DNA from: Streptomyces orinoci | GTDB lineage: Bacteria; Actinomycetota; Actinomycetes; Streptomycetales; Streptomycetaceae | Assembly: GCF_003121295.1 (NCBI RefSeq) | Contig: NZ_PHNC01000013.1 | Coordinates: forward strand, 122,745 to 186,744 | Length of the DNA stretch: 64,000 bases | Direction: 5' to 3' | Shown: one piece after another, positions 17,818 to 26,137 of the stretch | How positions within the stretch are numbered: position 1 is the first letter of the stretch | How the letters are laid out: every line of letters begins with the position of its first letter | Translations under genes and position numbers: made by a program | Notes under the pieces: generated by a model | What the model was told of the DNA's origin: nothing | Databases searched by the model: none | What the model saw: the letters and a program-made list of their open reading frames with translations, nothing else

Positions 17818-19380
17818 ATGCCCGAACCCCTCCCCGTCCCCCGGCCCACGGTCTCCGTACGCCGCCGGTGGGCCGCCACGGTCACCGCCTGCCTGGGGCT
17901 GTTCCTGCTCGGGCTGGACCTCACCGTGCTCAATGTGGCCGTGCCCGAGCTGCGTGACGATCTCAACGCCTCGATGCGGCAGACGGAATGGATCGTGGAC
18001 GCCTATTCGCTGGTGCTGGGCGGAACCGTGCTGTCGGTGGGCGCGGTCACCGACCGGCTGGGACGGCGGCGGGCCTTTGTCGGCGGTCTCTGCGGCTGCG
18101 GCGTGGCCTCGGTGTTCGGCGCGCTGGCCGGTGCCCCTGGGCAGGTGATCGCGGCACGGGCCGGGATGGGGGCGGGGGCCGCGCTGCTGATGCCCGCCAC
18201 CTTGTCCATCATCACCGGGCTGTTCCCGGAGCCCGGCCCGCGGGCCCGGGCCATCGCGCTGTGGGCCGCCGTCGGCGGTCTGGGCGGTGCCTGCGGGCCG
18301 TTGACCGGCGGCTGGCTGGTCACCCACTTCTCCTGGCGGGCGGCGTTCTGGGTCAATGTCCCCTGTGCCCTCACGGCCGTGGTGCTGGCACTCTGGCTGG
18401 TGCCGGCCACCCGGCGCGCCCGGGGCGGGCGGCTGGACCTGCCCGGGGCAGCGCTCTCGGCCGCCGGTCTGCTGGCACTGGTCTGGGGGATCATCGAAAG
18501 CCCCAGCCGGGGCTGGACCAGTCCGCTGGTGCTCGCCGTGTTCTCGCTGGCAGCCCTGCTGCTGGCGGCCTTCGCCGAGCGCGAGCGCCGGGCCCGGGCC
18601 CCCATGCTCCCGCTGGAGCTGCTGGGGCACCCCAGGGTCAGCGTGGCCGCCGGTGCGCTGGCGCTGATGTCCTTCGCCCTGTTCGGGGCGCTGTTTGTGG
18701 TCACCCTCTATCTCCAGGGGGTGCTCGGCTATTCGCCGTGGCAGGCCGGGATCCGTACCCTGCCCTTGCCCGGAGCGCTGAGCGCGGGGGCCCTGCTGGC
18801 CACCTGGCCGGCCCCCCGCCGGGGCGAGAAGACCACCCTGCTGCTGGGACTGGGCGTGGTGGTGGCCGGTTTTGTGATCCTGGCCGGCACCCGGACCGGC
18901 TCCGGGTACGGGCGGCTGGCCGCCTTCCAGGCGGTCGCGGGGCTGGGCGCCGGGCTGATGGCGCCCACCGCCACCGCCGCGGTGCTGGACGCGGTGCCGC
19001 TCAGCCGGCCCGGTCTTGGCTCTGCCATCAATGACGCCACCCGGCAGGTGGGGTCCACGCTGGGGGTGGCGGTCCAGGGTTCGGTGCTGGCCGCCGCGTA
19101 CACCGGGCGGATGAACGACGCCCTGGCCCGGGCCCATGCCCCGGCGGCCCTGTCCCCGGCCGCCGACAATGTGCTGGCCGCCAACACCGCGGCCAGCCAT
19201 CTCCCGCCGGCGGCAAGCCAGTTGCTGCTGCACAGCGCGGAGAACGCCTTTGTCACCGGCCTGACCCGCACGGCCGTGGTGGCCGGGCTGGTGACGCTGG
19301 CCGCCGCGGCGGTCACCTGGCGCTGGCTGCCCGCGCCCGGCAGGGCGACGGCCGCCGGTGAGCCGATCGCCTCCCCATGA
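17818..19380 (+). CDS. DHA2-type (EmrB/QacA) MFS drug exporter, 14 TM
   Basis: The product is 520 aa with about fourteen hydrophobic segments. The opening LFLLGLDLTVLNVAVPEL followed by TEWIVDAYSLVLGG is the hallmark of DHA2 drug/proton antiporters. GAVTDRLGRRRAF is motif A, and the late PGLGSAINDATRQVGSTLGVA is the motif before TM13. It pumps hydrophobic or cationic compounds out across the membrane using the proton gradient. The ATG follows GGGTAGGC. It is transcribed alone, with a possible operator upstream at 17684-17705. Confidence 0.9.
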   Translation: MPEPLPVPRPTVSVRRRWAATVTACLGLFLLGLDLTVLNVAVPELRDDLNASMRQTEWIVDAYSLVLGGTVLSVGAVTDRLGRRRAFVGGLCGCGVASVFGALAGAPGQVIAARAGMGAGAALLMPATLSIITGLFPEPGPRARAIALWAAVGGLGGACGPLTGGWLVTHFSWRAAFWVNVPCALTAVVLALWLVPATRRARGGRLDLPGAALSAAGLLALVWGIIESPSRGWTSPLVLAVFSLAALLLAAFAERERRARAPMLPLELLGHPRVSVAAGALALMSFALFGALFVVTLYLQGVLGYSPWQAGIRTLPLPGALSAGALLATWPAPRRGEKTTLLLGLGVVVAGFVILAGTRTGSGYGRLAAFQAVAGLGAGLMAPTATAAVLDAVPLSRPGLGSAINDATRQVGSTLGVAVQGSVLAAAYTGRMNDALARAHAPAALSPAADNVLAANTAASHLPPAASQLLLHSAENAFVTGLTRTAVVAGLVTLAAAAVTWRWLPAPGRATAAGEPIASP

Positions 19381-19445
19381 CCCGCCCGGCTCCCCGCGGT
19401 CTGGTACGGCCATTAAGGTGAGGTGATCATTCCGCAAGAAAGGCC

Positions 19446-20396
19446 ATGGCACCCACGGTGACCGAATCCCGTCCGCACACCCTGTTCTCCTTCGGCACCC
19501 TGCTGGACCCCCGGGTCCAGACCGCGCTTTTCGGCCGGCCCGTGCCCAGTTCGCCGGCGTCCCTGGCCGGCCATGCCACCCGGCCCCTGACCATCACCGA
19601 CCCGTCCGTGATCGCCACCAGCGGCCAGGAGGTGCATCTGACCCTGGAGCGCCGGATCGGCTCCACGGTCGAGGGCGGTGTACTGCACCTCACCGACCGC
19701 GAACTCGCGGCCGCCGACGACTACGAGGTGGACGACTATGTCCGGCGGCGGGTGCTGCTCTCCTCCGGGGAGAGCGCCTGGGCCTATCTGGACGCCCGGC
19801 CGCTGCGCCCGGCGGCGCGCATGGTGATAGCCGGCGACAGCATCGCCTATGGCCGCTGCGATCCGCGGGGCGGCTGGGCGGCCCGGCTGGCGGCCGGGCA
19901 TATCGCCCGCAATGAGGCCGAGCACCGGGTGTTCAACCTCGCCATCCCCGGCAGCACCCTGACCGATGTCAGGGAACAGACGCCCGCGCTGCTCGGCCCC
20001 CGCCACCCGGACACCATCCTGCTGGCCGCCGGAATCAACGACTCCGCCGTGCCGCTCGCCGCTCCGGATCCCGCCCAGGACGGGCTGAGCTGTCTCGGGG
20101 ACAACCTCGCCGCGCTGGCCGCCATGGCCCTGAGCCACAATGCGCGCCTGGTCGTCGCCGGACCGGCCTGGCTGGACGAGACCCGCACCGGCGACTACGA
20201 GGGCCTGTGCTTCACCCGGGACCGGGCGCTGGCCCTGCGCGAGTCGATGCGCACCTGGTGCGCGGAGCACCACATCGACTACCTGGACCTGTGGGAGCCG
20301 CTGCGCGACCGCGCCGACCTGCTCGTGGACGGGCTGCACCCCGACGCCGAGGGACACCGGCTGCTGCACGGCCACCTGGAGGCCATCGGCCGCTGA
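19446..20396 (+). CDS. AIG2/gamma-glutamylcyclotransferase-like domain fused to an SGNH (GDSL) hydrolase
   Basis: The product is 316 aa. Residues about 14-115 are a GGCT-like (AIG2) domain: FSFGTLLDPRVQTALFG at the start and DDYEVDDYVRRRVLL at the end. Residues about 125-316 are an SGNH hydrolase: AGDS with Ser132 (block I), NLAIPGSTL (block II), LLAAGINDS (block III) and DGLHP with Asp295 and His298 (block V). There is no signal peptide, so it is probably cytosolic. Each fold is familiar, but the fusion suggests hydrolysis of an acylated gamma-glutamyl-type compound. The ATG follows AAGAAAGG. Confidence 0.83.
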   Translation: MAPTVTESRPHTLFSFGTLLDPRVQTALFGRPVPSSPASLAGHATRPLTITDPSVIATSGQEVHLTLERRIGSTVEGGVLHLTDRELAAADDYEVDDYVRRRVLLSSGESAWAYLDARPLRPAARMVIAGDSIAYGRCDPRGGWAARLAAGHIARNEAEHRVFNLAIPGSTLTDVREQTPALLGPRHPDTILLAAGINDSAVPLAAPDPAQDGLSCLGDNLAALAAMALSHNARLVVAGPAWLDETRTGDYEGLCFTRDRALALRESMRTWCAEHHIDYLDLWEPLRDRADLLVDGLHPDAEGHRLLHGHLEAIGR

Positions 20397-20419
20397 GCAC
20401 GCCGCCGCGGGCCACGCCC

Positions 20420-21499
20420 TTACCGGAGGCGGGTGATGGCCAGCATGGCCATATCGTCGTCCCGTGGCCCGCCGGTCCACTGCCCCACATCGCTCACCAG
20501 CGCCGCCACCACCTCCTCCGGCCGCCGGAACGGACCCCGCCCGGCGATCCGGACCGCCGGATCGTAGAAGGTTCCGGAGCGGTTACGGGCCTCGGTCACC
20601 CCGTCGGTGACCAGCAGCAGCGTGGCGCCGGCCGGGAACGGCCAGTCCTTGGGCTCCGCCTGGGGCACTCCCAGGACGCTCATGGCCAGCGGGAGGCCGG
20701 GCTCGCCGGGGTCCAGCGGGGTGACCCGGCCGCCCTCCAGGAGGTAGGGGAAGGGGTGGCCGCAGTTGAGCAGCCGCACCCGGTCCCCGTCCGGGGTGAT
20801 CTCGCCGAGTACGGCCGTGACAAAGCCCTCCAGCCGGACGTCCTCCTCCCGCCGGGCGGCCTCCCTCAGCAGGGCCCGTTCCAGGTGCCCGGCCAGGCCG
20901 GCCAGGCCGGGCACCGTGTCCGCCGCCTCGCGGAAGGTCCCCAGCAGCACCGAGACCACCCCTACCGCGCCCAGCCCCTTGCCCCGGACATCCGCGATCA
21001 GCAGCCGCGTGCCGTAGGGGGTCTCCTGTACGGCATAGGCGTCGCCGCCGATCAGGGTCTCGATCTGGGCAGCCTTGTAGACGGCGGCTACGGCCAGCGG
21101 GCCGACGGCCGAGGGCGGTGCGGGCAGTACCGCGCGCTGGGCGGCCTCCGCCACGGACCGCATCGCCTCCAGCCGCCGCCCATGGGCGGCGATCACCCGG
21201 TTGACGCCCAGGCCGACCAGGGCGGTGAACACCGCGTTGGCCAGGCTGAGGGTGCCGGCCGGATGCCCGAAATAGCCGTCGTTGATGGTCAGTGCCAGCT
21301 CGGCCAGCACAATGGCGGCCGCGGTGGCGAGGGTGTACCCCAGCGAGAACAGCGCCCCGGCCACCACCACGGCGGCCGCCAGCATGGGATCTCCCCAGTA
21401 CTCCCGGGGGGAGAGGACGTTCCACAGGGTCCCGCCCAGGACCAGCAGGGCGGGTGCGGACAAGGCGTACCGGGGCCACTCCGTGGAGGAAGCATCCAT
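20420..21499 (-). CDS. Membrane PP2C/SpoIIE-type serine phosphatase
   Basis: The product is 359 aa from the ATG at 21499. Several hydrophobic helices fill residues about 10-105, followed by a short coiled segment and a PP2C-SpoIIE catalytic domain (about 125-355). Metal-binding acidic motifs are visible: GGDAYA, DVRGKG, VTDGVTEARN and the final DDDMAMLAI. Proteins of this class dephosphorylate anti-sigma-factor antagonists, controlling sigma-B-like factors in streptomycetes. No anti-sigma or antagonist gene is adjacent. An upstream in-frame extension to 21736 is possible, but its composition looks non-coding. Confidence 0.88.
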   Translation of the reverse strand: MDASSTEWPRYALSAPALLVLGGTLWNVLSPREYWGDPMLAAAVVVAGALFSLGYTLATAAAIVLAELALTINDGYFGHPAGTLSLANAVFTALVGLGVNRVIAAHGRRLEAMRSVAEAAQRAVLPAPPSAVGPLAVAAVYKAAQIETLIGGDAYAVQETPYGTRLLIADVRGKGLGAVGVVSVLLGTFREAADTVPGLAGLAGHLERALLREAARREEDVRLEGFVTAVLGEITPDGDRVRLLNCGHPFPYLLEGGRVTPLDPGEPGLPLAMSVLGVPQAEPKDWPFPAGATLLLVTDGVTEARNRSGTFYDPAVRIAGRGPFRRPEEVVAALVSDVGQWTGGPRDDDMAMLAITRLR

Positions 21500-21741
21500 C
21501 CGCGCCCCGATCCCGATCGACCGACTTACGCCCGGAAAGCGATCATATGCACCGTCCTGCCCGGCTCGCGAGGGCTCATTCGGCGCCGGACAATTGCAGT
21601 GGCAAGGGGATTCTCCGCGAGCGCGGCCGACGGCCCACCGAGGAGGAGAGCCCCGGGGGAAGGCCCCGGCGAGGGCGGCGGCCCGCGGACCGAGTGCGGC
21701 GGGCCAGTGACCGACGAGCGACTCCGGAACGGGCAAGTGCT

Positions 21742-22776
21742 ATGCGAGCGACGCTGATCTACGGTGCCGGGGACATCCGGGTGGAGGACGTCCCCTATCC
21801 GCGGGTGCAGGACCCCACCGACGCGGTGGTGCGGGTGGTGCGTTCCTGTATTTGCGGAAGTGATCTATGGCCCTATGGGTCCCGGCCGGCCACCGAGCAG
21901 GGCGACCGCATCGGCCATGAGTTTCTGGGCGTGGTGGAGGAGACCGGCCCGGAGGTGTCCCGGGTGCGGCCCGGTGACCTGGTGGTCGCCCCCCTCGCCT
22001 ATGCGGACAACACCTGTGTGTTCTGCCGCGAGGGCCTGCACACCTCCTGCCCGCGCGGCGGGTTCTGGGGCGCCGACGGTGTGGACGGCGGCCAGGGCGA
22101 GGCGGTACGGGCGCCCCTGGCCGACGGCACCCTGGTGAAGCTGCCGGTCGGCGAGGACTCGGAGCTGCTGCCCTCGCTGCTCACCCTGTCCGATGTGTTC
22201 TGCACCGGCCATCACTGCGCGGTCACCGCCGGAGTGGATATGCGCACCACGGTGACGGTCATCGGGGACGGCGCCGTCGGACTGTGCGCGGTGCTGGCCG
22301 CCCGGCGGCTGGGCGCCGAACGGATCGTGCTGATGGGGCGCCACCGGCAACGCACCGCGCTGGGCCGCGAGTTCGGGGCCACCGATGTCGTCCCGGAACG
22401 CGGTGCCGAAGGCGTCGCCCGGGCAAGGGAGTTGACCGGCGGTGAAGGCACCCACACGGTACTGGAGTGCGTCGGCACCAGGCCCGCCCCGGAGATGGCC
22501 TTCGGTGCGGTACGGGACGGCGGCACGGTCAGCCGGGTCGGGGTCCCGCAGTACGAGGAGGGGCCCATCGGACCGGAGATGTTCCGGCGCAATCTCACCC
22601 TCACCGGCGGCGTGGCACCGGCCCGCGGCTATATCGAGGAGCTGCTGCCGGACGTTCTGGACGGTGTCATCGAGCCCGGCCGGGTCTTCGACCGCACGGT
22701 GGGACTCGATGAAGTCCCCGACGGCTACCGGGCGATGGCCGCCCGCGAGGCGCTCAAGGTGCTGATTGCGCCTTAG
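21742..22776 (+). CDS. Zinc-dependent alcohol dehydrogenase (MDR family)
   Basis: The product is 344 aa. The catalytic zinc site is C-I-C-G-S-D with GHEF downstream. The structural zinc lobe reads NTCVFCREGLHTSC, so three of the four usual cysteines are present and an Asp occupies the first place. The nucleotide-binding fold starts at VIGDGAVGL. It oxidises or reduces an alcohol/carbonyl with NAD(P). It is divergent from the phosphatase gene, with 242 bp between the two starts. The substrate is not evident. The start was chosen at the ATG at 21742, preceded by GAACGGG. Confidence 0.85.
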   Translation: MRATLIYGAGDIRVEDVPYPRVQDPTDAVVRVVRSCICGSDLWPYGSRPATEQGDRIGHEFLGVVEETGPEVSRVRPGDLVVAPLAYADNTCVFCREGLHTSCPRGGFWGADGVDGGQGEAVRAPLADGTLVKLPVGEDSELLPSLLTLSDVFCTGHHCAVTAGVDMRTTVTVIGDGAVGLCAVLAARRLGAERIVLMGRHRQRTALGREFGATDVVPERGAEGVARARELTGGEGTHTVLECVGTRPAPEMAFGAVRDGGTVSRVGVPQYEEGPIGPEMFRRNLTLTGGVAPARGYIEELLPDVLDGVIEPGRVFDRTVGLDEVPDGYRAMAAREALKVLIAP

Positions 22777-22852
22777 GGCGCCCCATGAGAGGCGCGGGGC
22801 TCGCCGTGTCGCCCCACTCAAACGCAATTCGAACGGGAGTATCATTCCGGCC

Positions 22853-23194
22853 GTGGCTGAAACGTATGACTTCCCCGCCGACCTGCGCGCTGCCCAGCAG
22901 GAGCTCCACCGGGTCAACGCCGAGCTGGCCGCGCTGCTGCGTGCCCTGCCCTGGTCGGTGGAGCCGCATCCCGGGTGGCGGGATCCCGCCGACAAATGGC
23001 ATCCCACCGAGCGGCCGGCCAGTCCCGGATGGACCGAGGAGGAGCGGCGGCAGGTGGCCGAGCTGCGGGCCAGGGCCCTGGAGCTGAGCATCGAGGTGTC
23101 CTGTCATTCCTGGTGGGCCACGCTGTCCGGGGAGACCACCATCGCCGCCCGCATGGCCCTGAAGCACCTCGGGGAGCAGGAGCCCGCGGACTGA
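22853..23194 (+). CDS. Small hypothetical actinobacterial protein
   Basis: The product is 113 aa, starting at a GTG with CGGGAG upstream. It is mostly helical, with a coiled-coil-like stretch (LRAAQQELHRVNAELAALLRAL) and a tryptophan/proline-rich middle (PWSVEPHPGW, DKWHP). The second half holds ERRQVAELRARALEL and SCHSWWATL. There is no signal peptide or TM segment. I recall proteins of this look being common in streptomycetes but cannot give a function. Confidence 0.65.
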   Translation: MAETYDFPADLRAAQQELHRVNAELAALLRALPWSVEPHPGWRDPADKWHPTERPASPGWTEEERRQVAELRARALELSIEVSCHSWWATLSGETTIAARMALKHLGEQEPAD

Positions 23195-23225
23195 TCCGGC
23201 GGCGAGTCTGCGAAGGTTGATCACC

Positions 23226-23256
23226 AGCCCTCTGGTTGACCGCCAACCAGAGGGCT
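23226..23256. promoter_or_regulatory. Perfect 13-bp inverted repeat before the two-component operon
   Basis: Arms AGCCCTCTGGTTG (23226-23238) and CAACCAGAGGGCT (23244-23256) are exact complements around ACCGC. The dyad lies 36 bp before the response-regulator start and 32 bp after the preceding stop. It could be a terminator for the small gene, although no T run follows. It could also be an operator, for example for autoregulation. Confidence 0.55.
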
Positions 23257-23291
23257 GACCGCAAACCCATTCGCAGCGAGAGGCTCCACCC

Positions 23292-23999
23292 GTGCCAGGC
23301 ACCCCCTCCACCGCGCCGGAATCGTCCGTACTGGTCGTGGACGACGACCCCGAGGTACGGGCGGCCGTGGTCGATGGTCTGTCCATCGAGGGCTACACCG
23401 TGCGCGCCGCCGCCGACGGCCTGCAGGCCCTGTCCGCGGTCGCCGCGGATCCGCCCGCGGCGATCGTGCTCGATCTGGCCATGCCGGTCCTGGACGGCCT
23501 GGCCGTCTGCCGGCGGCTGCGGGAGGTCGGGAACCGTACGCCGGTTCTGGTGCTCACCGCCCGTGACGCGGTGTCCGACCGGGTCGCCGGCCTGGACGCG
23601 GGCGCGGACGACTATCTGGTCAAGCCCTTCGCCCTGGACGAGCTGCTGGCCAGGGTGCGGGCCCTGCTGCGGCGCGCGGCGCCCGCCGAACCGGAGAGCG
23701 AGCTGCTGTCCTTCGCCGATCTGCGCATGGATCCGCGTACCCGCACCGGTGAACGGGGCGGTGTGGCGCTGGAGTTCACCCGCACCGAGTGCACCCTGCT
23801 GGAACTGTTCCTGCGCCACCCGGGGCAGGTGCTGCCCCGGGAGATGATCCAGGAGCGGGTCTGGGGCGCCGACTTCGGCCCGGAGTCCAACTCCCTTGCC
23901 GTGTACGTGGGTTATCTGCGCCGGAAGCTGGAGAGCGGCGGGGGAGGCCGGCTGCTGCACACCGTGCACGGCATCGGCTACCGGCTGGCGGAGCGGTGA
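23292..23999 (+). CDS. OmpR/PhoB-family response regulator
   Basis: The product is 235 aa. The receiver domain (about 12-125) has the acidic pair VVDDDPE, the phospho-acceptor Asp61 in VLDLAMPVLDG, and the Lys in DYLVKPFALDELLARV. A winged-helix DNA-binding domain (about 140-233) contains LEFTRTECTLLELFLRHPGQVLPRE and a VYVGYLRRKLE recognition region. It resembles MprA/TcrA-type regulators. The GTG start has GAGAGG upstream. Its stop overlaps the kinase start by 4 bp, so the pair is translationally coupled. Confidence 0.93.
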   Translation: MPGTPSTAPESSVLVVDDDPEVRAAVVDGLSIEGYTVRAAADGLQALSAVAADPPAAIVLDLAMPVLDGLAVCRRLREVGNRTPVLVLTARDAVSDRVAGLDAGADDYLVKPFALDELLARVRALLRRAAPAEPESELLSFADLRMDPRTRTGERGGVALEFTRTECTLLELFLRHPGQVLPREMIQERVWGADFGPESNSLAVYVGYLRRKLESGGGGRLLHTVHGIGYRLAER

Positions 24000-25384
24000 G
24001 CCCCCGGGCCCACGGGCCGCTGGCCCGGCTGCCGCTGCGCGGGCGGCTCGCCCTGATCACCTCGGCGGCCATGGCCGTGGTGGCGCTGGGCGCGCTGGCC
24101 GCCGCCTATGTGGTCATCCGCTATGAGCTGGGCCGCCAGCTGGACCTCCAGCTCAAACAGCAGGCCGGATTGGCCGCCCAGCAGAGCTGGGGCCATAGGA
24201 CCGGGGTGCTCTACGGGGAGTGCGACTGGCTGGTCTCCCCCGCCTGTGCGCAGATCGTCCCGGCCGATCCGGCCGCGCCGGGCCAGCGCGGGCTGGTGCT
24301 GCCGGTCACCGGGGCCACCCGGAAGGTGGCGGCGGGCACCCTGGGCCCGTACTACAGCGATATCGACCTGCGGGGCCACGCCATGCGGATGTACACCGCC
24401 CCGCTGCGGGAACACCGTGCCCTGCAGGTGGCGATCCGCTCGGACACCGTGGACCAGGGCGTGGAGCAGGCCGGGCTGCTGCTGGGGGCGGTCGGCGGCG
24501 GCGGGGTGCTGCTGGCGGCCGGGCTGGGCTATTTCGCCTCCCGCGCCTCGCTGCGCCCGGTGACCCGGCTCACCGCCACCGCCGAGCGCATCGCCGCCAC
24601 CCGCGACCCGGCGCACCGTATTGAGCTGCCGCCCCATGAGACGCGCCGCCAGGACGAGATCACCAGCCTGGCGGCCAGCTTCAACACCATGCTGGGCGAG
24701 CTGGAGGAGTCGGTGGCCGCCCAGCGCCGGCTGGTGGCGGACGCCTCCCATGAGCTGCGCACTCCGCTCACCGCCCTGCGCACCAATGTGGAACTGCTGG
24801 CCCGCGCCGAGCGGTTGTCGCCGGAGCAGCGCGAACGGGCGTCCGGGGCGCTGGGCCGTCAGCTGCGCGAGGTGACGGGGCTGGTCAACGATCTGATCGA
24901 GCTGGCGAGGGACGAGGAGCCGCGGCAGCTGGTGGAACCGGTGCGGCTGGGCCCGCTGGCCGAGCGCTGTGTGACGGACGCCCGCGGGCACTGGCCCGAG
25001 GCGGTGTTCAGCTGTGCGGTGGCGGCGGAGGTCACGGTGCCCGGGGTACCGGCCCGGCTGGCCCGGCTGCTGTCCAATCTGCTGGACAACGCGGCCAAGT
25101 TCAGCCCGCCCGGTGCGCCGGTGGAGGTCCGTCTGGTCCGGGAGGAGGGCTACGCCGAACTGAGTGTCCGTGACCACGGCCCGGGGATCTCCGAGCAGGA
25201 CCTGCCCTATGTCTTCGACCGCTTCTACCGCTCCCACCAGGCCCGTGCCCTGCCCGGATCCGGCCTGGGGCTGGCCATGGCGCGGCAGATCGCCCGGGCG
25301 CACGGCGCGGAACTGACCGCGGAACGGGCGGAGCCGGGCGGGGCGCGCTTCCGGCTGCGTTTCCGACTGCCGGACGAGGGCTGA
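23996..25384 (+). CDS. Sensor histidine kinase
   Basis: The product is 462 aa. TM1 is at about 18-42. An extracytoplasmic sensor of about 110 residues contains two Cys (GECDWLVSPACAQ). TM2 is near 160-185, followed by HAMP, the phospho-acceptor His252 in DASHELRTPL, and an ATPase domain with NLLDNAAKFS, DHGPGIS and GSGLGLAMA. It should phosphorylate the coupled response regulator in answer to an envelope signal. The paired periplasmic cysteines may form a disulfide. The overlap start (GTGA) is typical for such pairs. Confidence 0.93.
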   Translation: MSPRAHGPLARLPLRGRLALITSAAMAVVALGALAAAYVVIRYELGRQLDLQLKQQAGLAAQQSWGHRTGVLYGECDWLVSPACAQIVPADPAAPGQRGLVLPVTGATRKVAAGTLGPYYSDIDLRGHAMRMYTAPLREHRALQVAIRSDTVDQGVEQAGLLLGAVGGGGVLLAAGLGYFASRASLRPVTRLTATAERIAATRDPAHRIELPPHETRRQDEITSLAASFNTMLGELEESVAAQRRLVADASHELRTPLTALRTNVELLARAERLSPEQRERASGALGRQLREVTGLVNDLIELARDEEPRQLVEPVRLGPLAERCVTDARGHWPEAVFSCAVAAEVTVPGVPARLARLLSNLLDNAAKFSPPGAPVEVRLVREEGYAELSVRDHGPGISEQDLPYVFDRFYRSHQARALPGSGLGLAMARQIARAHGAELTAERAEPGGARFRLRFRLPDEG

Positions 25385-25405
25385 GGGATTGTCCGGATCC
25401 CGGCT

Positions 25406-25434
25406 GTGAAGAAAGCGTGAAGGGCGCACACAAT
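25406..25434 (+). promoter_or_regulatory. 11-bp-spaced direct repeat and -10-like element
   Basis: GTGAAG occurs at 25406-25411 and again at 25417-25422, start-to-start spacing 11 bp. CACAAT at 25429-25434 could be a -10 element. PhoB/OmpR-family regulators bind such one-helical-turn direct repeats near the -35 position. The site lies between the kinase stop and the secreted-protein gene, so the adjacent regulator is the natural candidate. Confidence 0.45.
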
Positions 25435-25468
25435 GCCCGTCCCGAGCCCTCTCCAGTGAGGATCCGCC

Positions 25469-26011
25469 ATGCGCTTCTCCCAGCTCGCTTCGCTGGCCGG
25501 CGCGGCCGCCCTGGCCGCCACCGCGCTCCTGGCCGCGCCGGCCGGCGCCGCCCCCGCCCAGCCCGCCGGTCCGGGCACTCATGCCGGGCTGACCTGGGGC
25601 AAGATGGCCGACGGCCCCGACGGCACGGTCCAGGTGGGGACCGGAAACAGCGGCAACCCCTACCAGGGCGACACCCCGGCCTCCGCCGTGCTGCCGGTGC
25701 TCTGTCTGAATGTGGACGGCAGCCCCGTCCCCGACGGGATCACCCCCGGCTTCTACGCCGGCTGGGCCCAGGGCACGGTGGCCGCCAGCAGACCCGTACG
25801 CGGCTCCCGGCTCAACAGCCTCACCGCGGCGAACAGTGTCTGCCAGGCGCAGTTCGGGGCGGGCTGGCGGATCGCCGAGTTCCATGACGGCCACTTCGGG
25901 CCCGACCTCGCCTCCACCGGCGGCTGGTCGTTCTGGGCCTACGGTGATCTGCCCGCCGGTACCCGGATGTGGACCTATATCAACGACCAGCGCGCCAATC
26001 CCTGGGACTGA
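25469..26011 (+). CDS. Small secreted protein, unknown
   Basis: The product is 180 aa with a standard Sec signal peptide (LASLAGAAALAATALLAAPAGA, cleavage near residue 28). The mature part has two cysteines (VLCLNVDG and SVCQAQFG) and aromatic-rich C-terminal motifs: GWRIAEFHDGHFG, GGWSFWAYG and MWTYINDQ. I do not recognise a named domain. It stands directly after the two-component system and 84 bp from its stop, behind a possible regulator site, so it may be the system's target or signal partner. RBS AGTGAGGA. Confidence 0.75.
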   Translation: MRFSQLASLAGAAALAATALLAAPAGAAPAQPAGPGTHAGLTWGKMADGPDGTVQVGTGNSGNPYQGDTPASAVLPVLCLNVDGSPVPDGITPGFYAGWAQGTVAASRPVRGSRLNSLTAANSVCQAQFGAGWRIAEFHDGHFGPDLASTGGWSFWAYGDLPAGTRMWTYINDQRANPWD

Positions 26012-26024
26012 CCGCTGCCGCCGA

Positions 26025-26059
26025 TCCGGCCGGGCCGGGACCCGTCTCCCCCGGCCGGA
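26025..26059 (+). terminator. Possible terminator hairpin
   Basis: TCCGGCCGGG (26025-26034) and CCCGGCCGGA (26050-26059) are exact complements with a 15-nt spacer, 13 bp after the secreted-protein stop. No T run follows, which is common in high-G+C actinomycetes. Confidence 0.4.
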
Positions 26060-26137
26060 CCCGGGAGTTGGGCCAGGGGCCACGAGCCGCGGGCGGATTC
26101 TTAAACACCTCTTAGAACCGCCCCATATCACTTACCC

